DNA from: DATCHW01 sp036508135
GTDB lineage: Bacteria > Bacteroidota > Ignavibacteria > Tepidaquicellales > Tepidaquicellaceae
NCBI GenBank assembly: GCA_036508135.1
Contig: DATCHW010000024.1
Span: forward strand, 62,001 to 126,000
Direction: 5' to 3'
DNA length: 64,000 nucleotides
Shown: positions 63,802-64,000 of the stretch, in pieces
How the letters are laid out: every line of letters starts with the position of its first letter
Position numbering within the stretch: position 1 is the first letter of the stretch
Made by a program: the position numbers and the translations under genes
Notes under the pieces: model-generated
Database searches by the model: none
Seen by the model: the letters and a program-made list of their open reading frames with translations, nothing else
Told to the model about the DNA's origin: nothing

Positions 63802-63927
63802 TTAAATATTTACGGTAAAAAATAAAATATAAAGCCTGATAAATTATATATTTATCAGGCTGAGTGGTTTTTAAAAGTTTATATTTTTCAGCAGTAGTCA
63901 GCATTTTTTTACAAGATTTTGACAAGC

Positions 63928-64000
63928 TTACTTTTCCATTTTCGTTCTTACGTTATCGACAATTACATTAGCATAATAAGTTCGAGTTGTTTCAATTTTA
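63928..64000 (-). CDS. Site-specific tyrosine recombinase (integrase), C-terminal end only
   Basis: Only the last 24 residues are inside the window, ending the gene on minus; the start is beyond the right edge. The tail KIETTRTYYANVIVDNV followed by RTKMEK is typical of tyrosine recombinases: the E-T-T-x-x-Y pattern with the nucleophile Tyr and the short post-Tyr tail. Its place 127 bp from the tRNA-Ala fragment fits an integrase next to an att site. Identification rests on this short segment and context. Confidence 0.75.
   Translation of the reverse strand, partial: KIETTRTYYANVIVDNVRTKMEK

Overview
This is a 64-kb AT-rich chromosomal segment from a Gram-negative (diderm) bacterium. It encodes a TamA/BamA-type barrel with TamB, lipoproteins, heptosyltransferase-like LPS enzymes and an outer-membrane-like protein. 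Most genes lack a strong Shine-Dalgarno sequence and several start with TTG or GTG. Together with the AT-rich codon use and the gene mix, this suggests the Bacteroidota/Chlorobiota (FCB) group, perhaps an Ignavibacteria-like lineage. That placement is inference; no rRNA is present to test it.

Layout. 1-8.2 kb (minus strand): the start of a 2-oxoacid dehydrogenase E2, prs, then a surface-polysaccharide operon (wecB, an endonuclease III, three tandem GT9 glycosyltransferases, a DegT aminotransferase). 8.2-8.9 kb: a non-coding repeat zone with 8-bp tandem repeats and a palindromic REP/MITE-like element. 8.9-15.3 kb: folC, a HAD phosphatase and acpS on plus; rsh (RelA/SpoT), upp and a lipoprotein on minus. 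15.3-25.5 kb: an accessory island with a type IIG restriction-modification enzyme, a HEPN-like helical protein, two paralogous modular proteins (one ending in a nucleoside-2-deoxyribosyltransferase/TIR-like domain, the other in a helical IRH domain), a PD-(D/E)XK nuclease-like protein, an ORF6N regulator and a small HTH protein. It is rich in hairpin repeats, holds a 194-bp MITE with a perfect 9-bp target duplication at its left end, and is flanked by a 28/29-bp direct repeat; tRNA-Val lies just outside its right end. 25.5-29.3 kb: branched-chain amino-acid transporter genes livMGF (livM apparently frameshifted, livH missing) and an aminotransferase. 29.4-35.3 kb: two different glutamate dehydrogenase-family genes around a large receiver/PEP-synthase-like protein and a zinc ribbon. 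35.3-43.6 kb: an orphan ABC membrane domain, nadB, a lipoprotein, a GT2, a nitrilase, and hrcA-grpE-dnaJ. 43.6-48.2 kb (minus): ppa, ruvA, ruvC, yebC, recJ, tRNA-Leu. 48.4-53.2 kb: an ABC ATPase with a barrel-like protein, an RsbW-type kinase, mdh, rpmA, rplU. 53.4-56.6 kb: a two-gene proline/sarcosine-dehydrogenase-like flavoenzyme. 56.8-63.4 kb: TamA-like and TamB genes converging, plus a 43-codon ORF. 63.7-64 kb: a 45-nt 3' fragment of tRNA-Ala(GGC) and, 127 bp on, the C-terminus of a tyrosine recombinase, the likely left junction of an integrative element continuing beyond the window.

The core genes are ordinary housekeeping. The best candidates for something new are the 18.9-23.3 kb cassette of uncharacterised, probably defensive genes behind the type IIG enzyme, and the mosaic structure of that enzyme.
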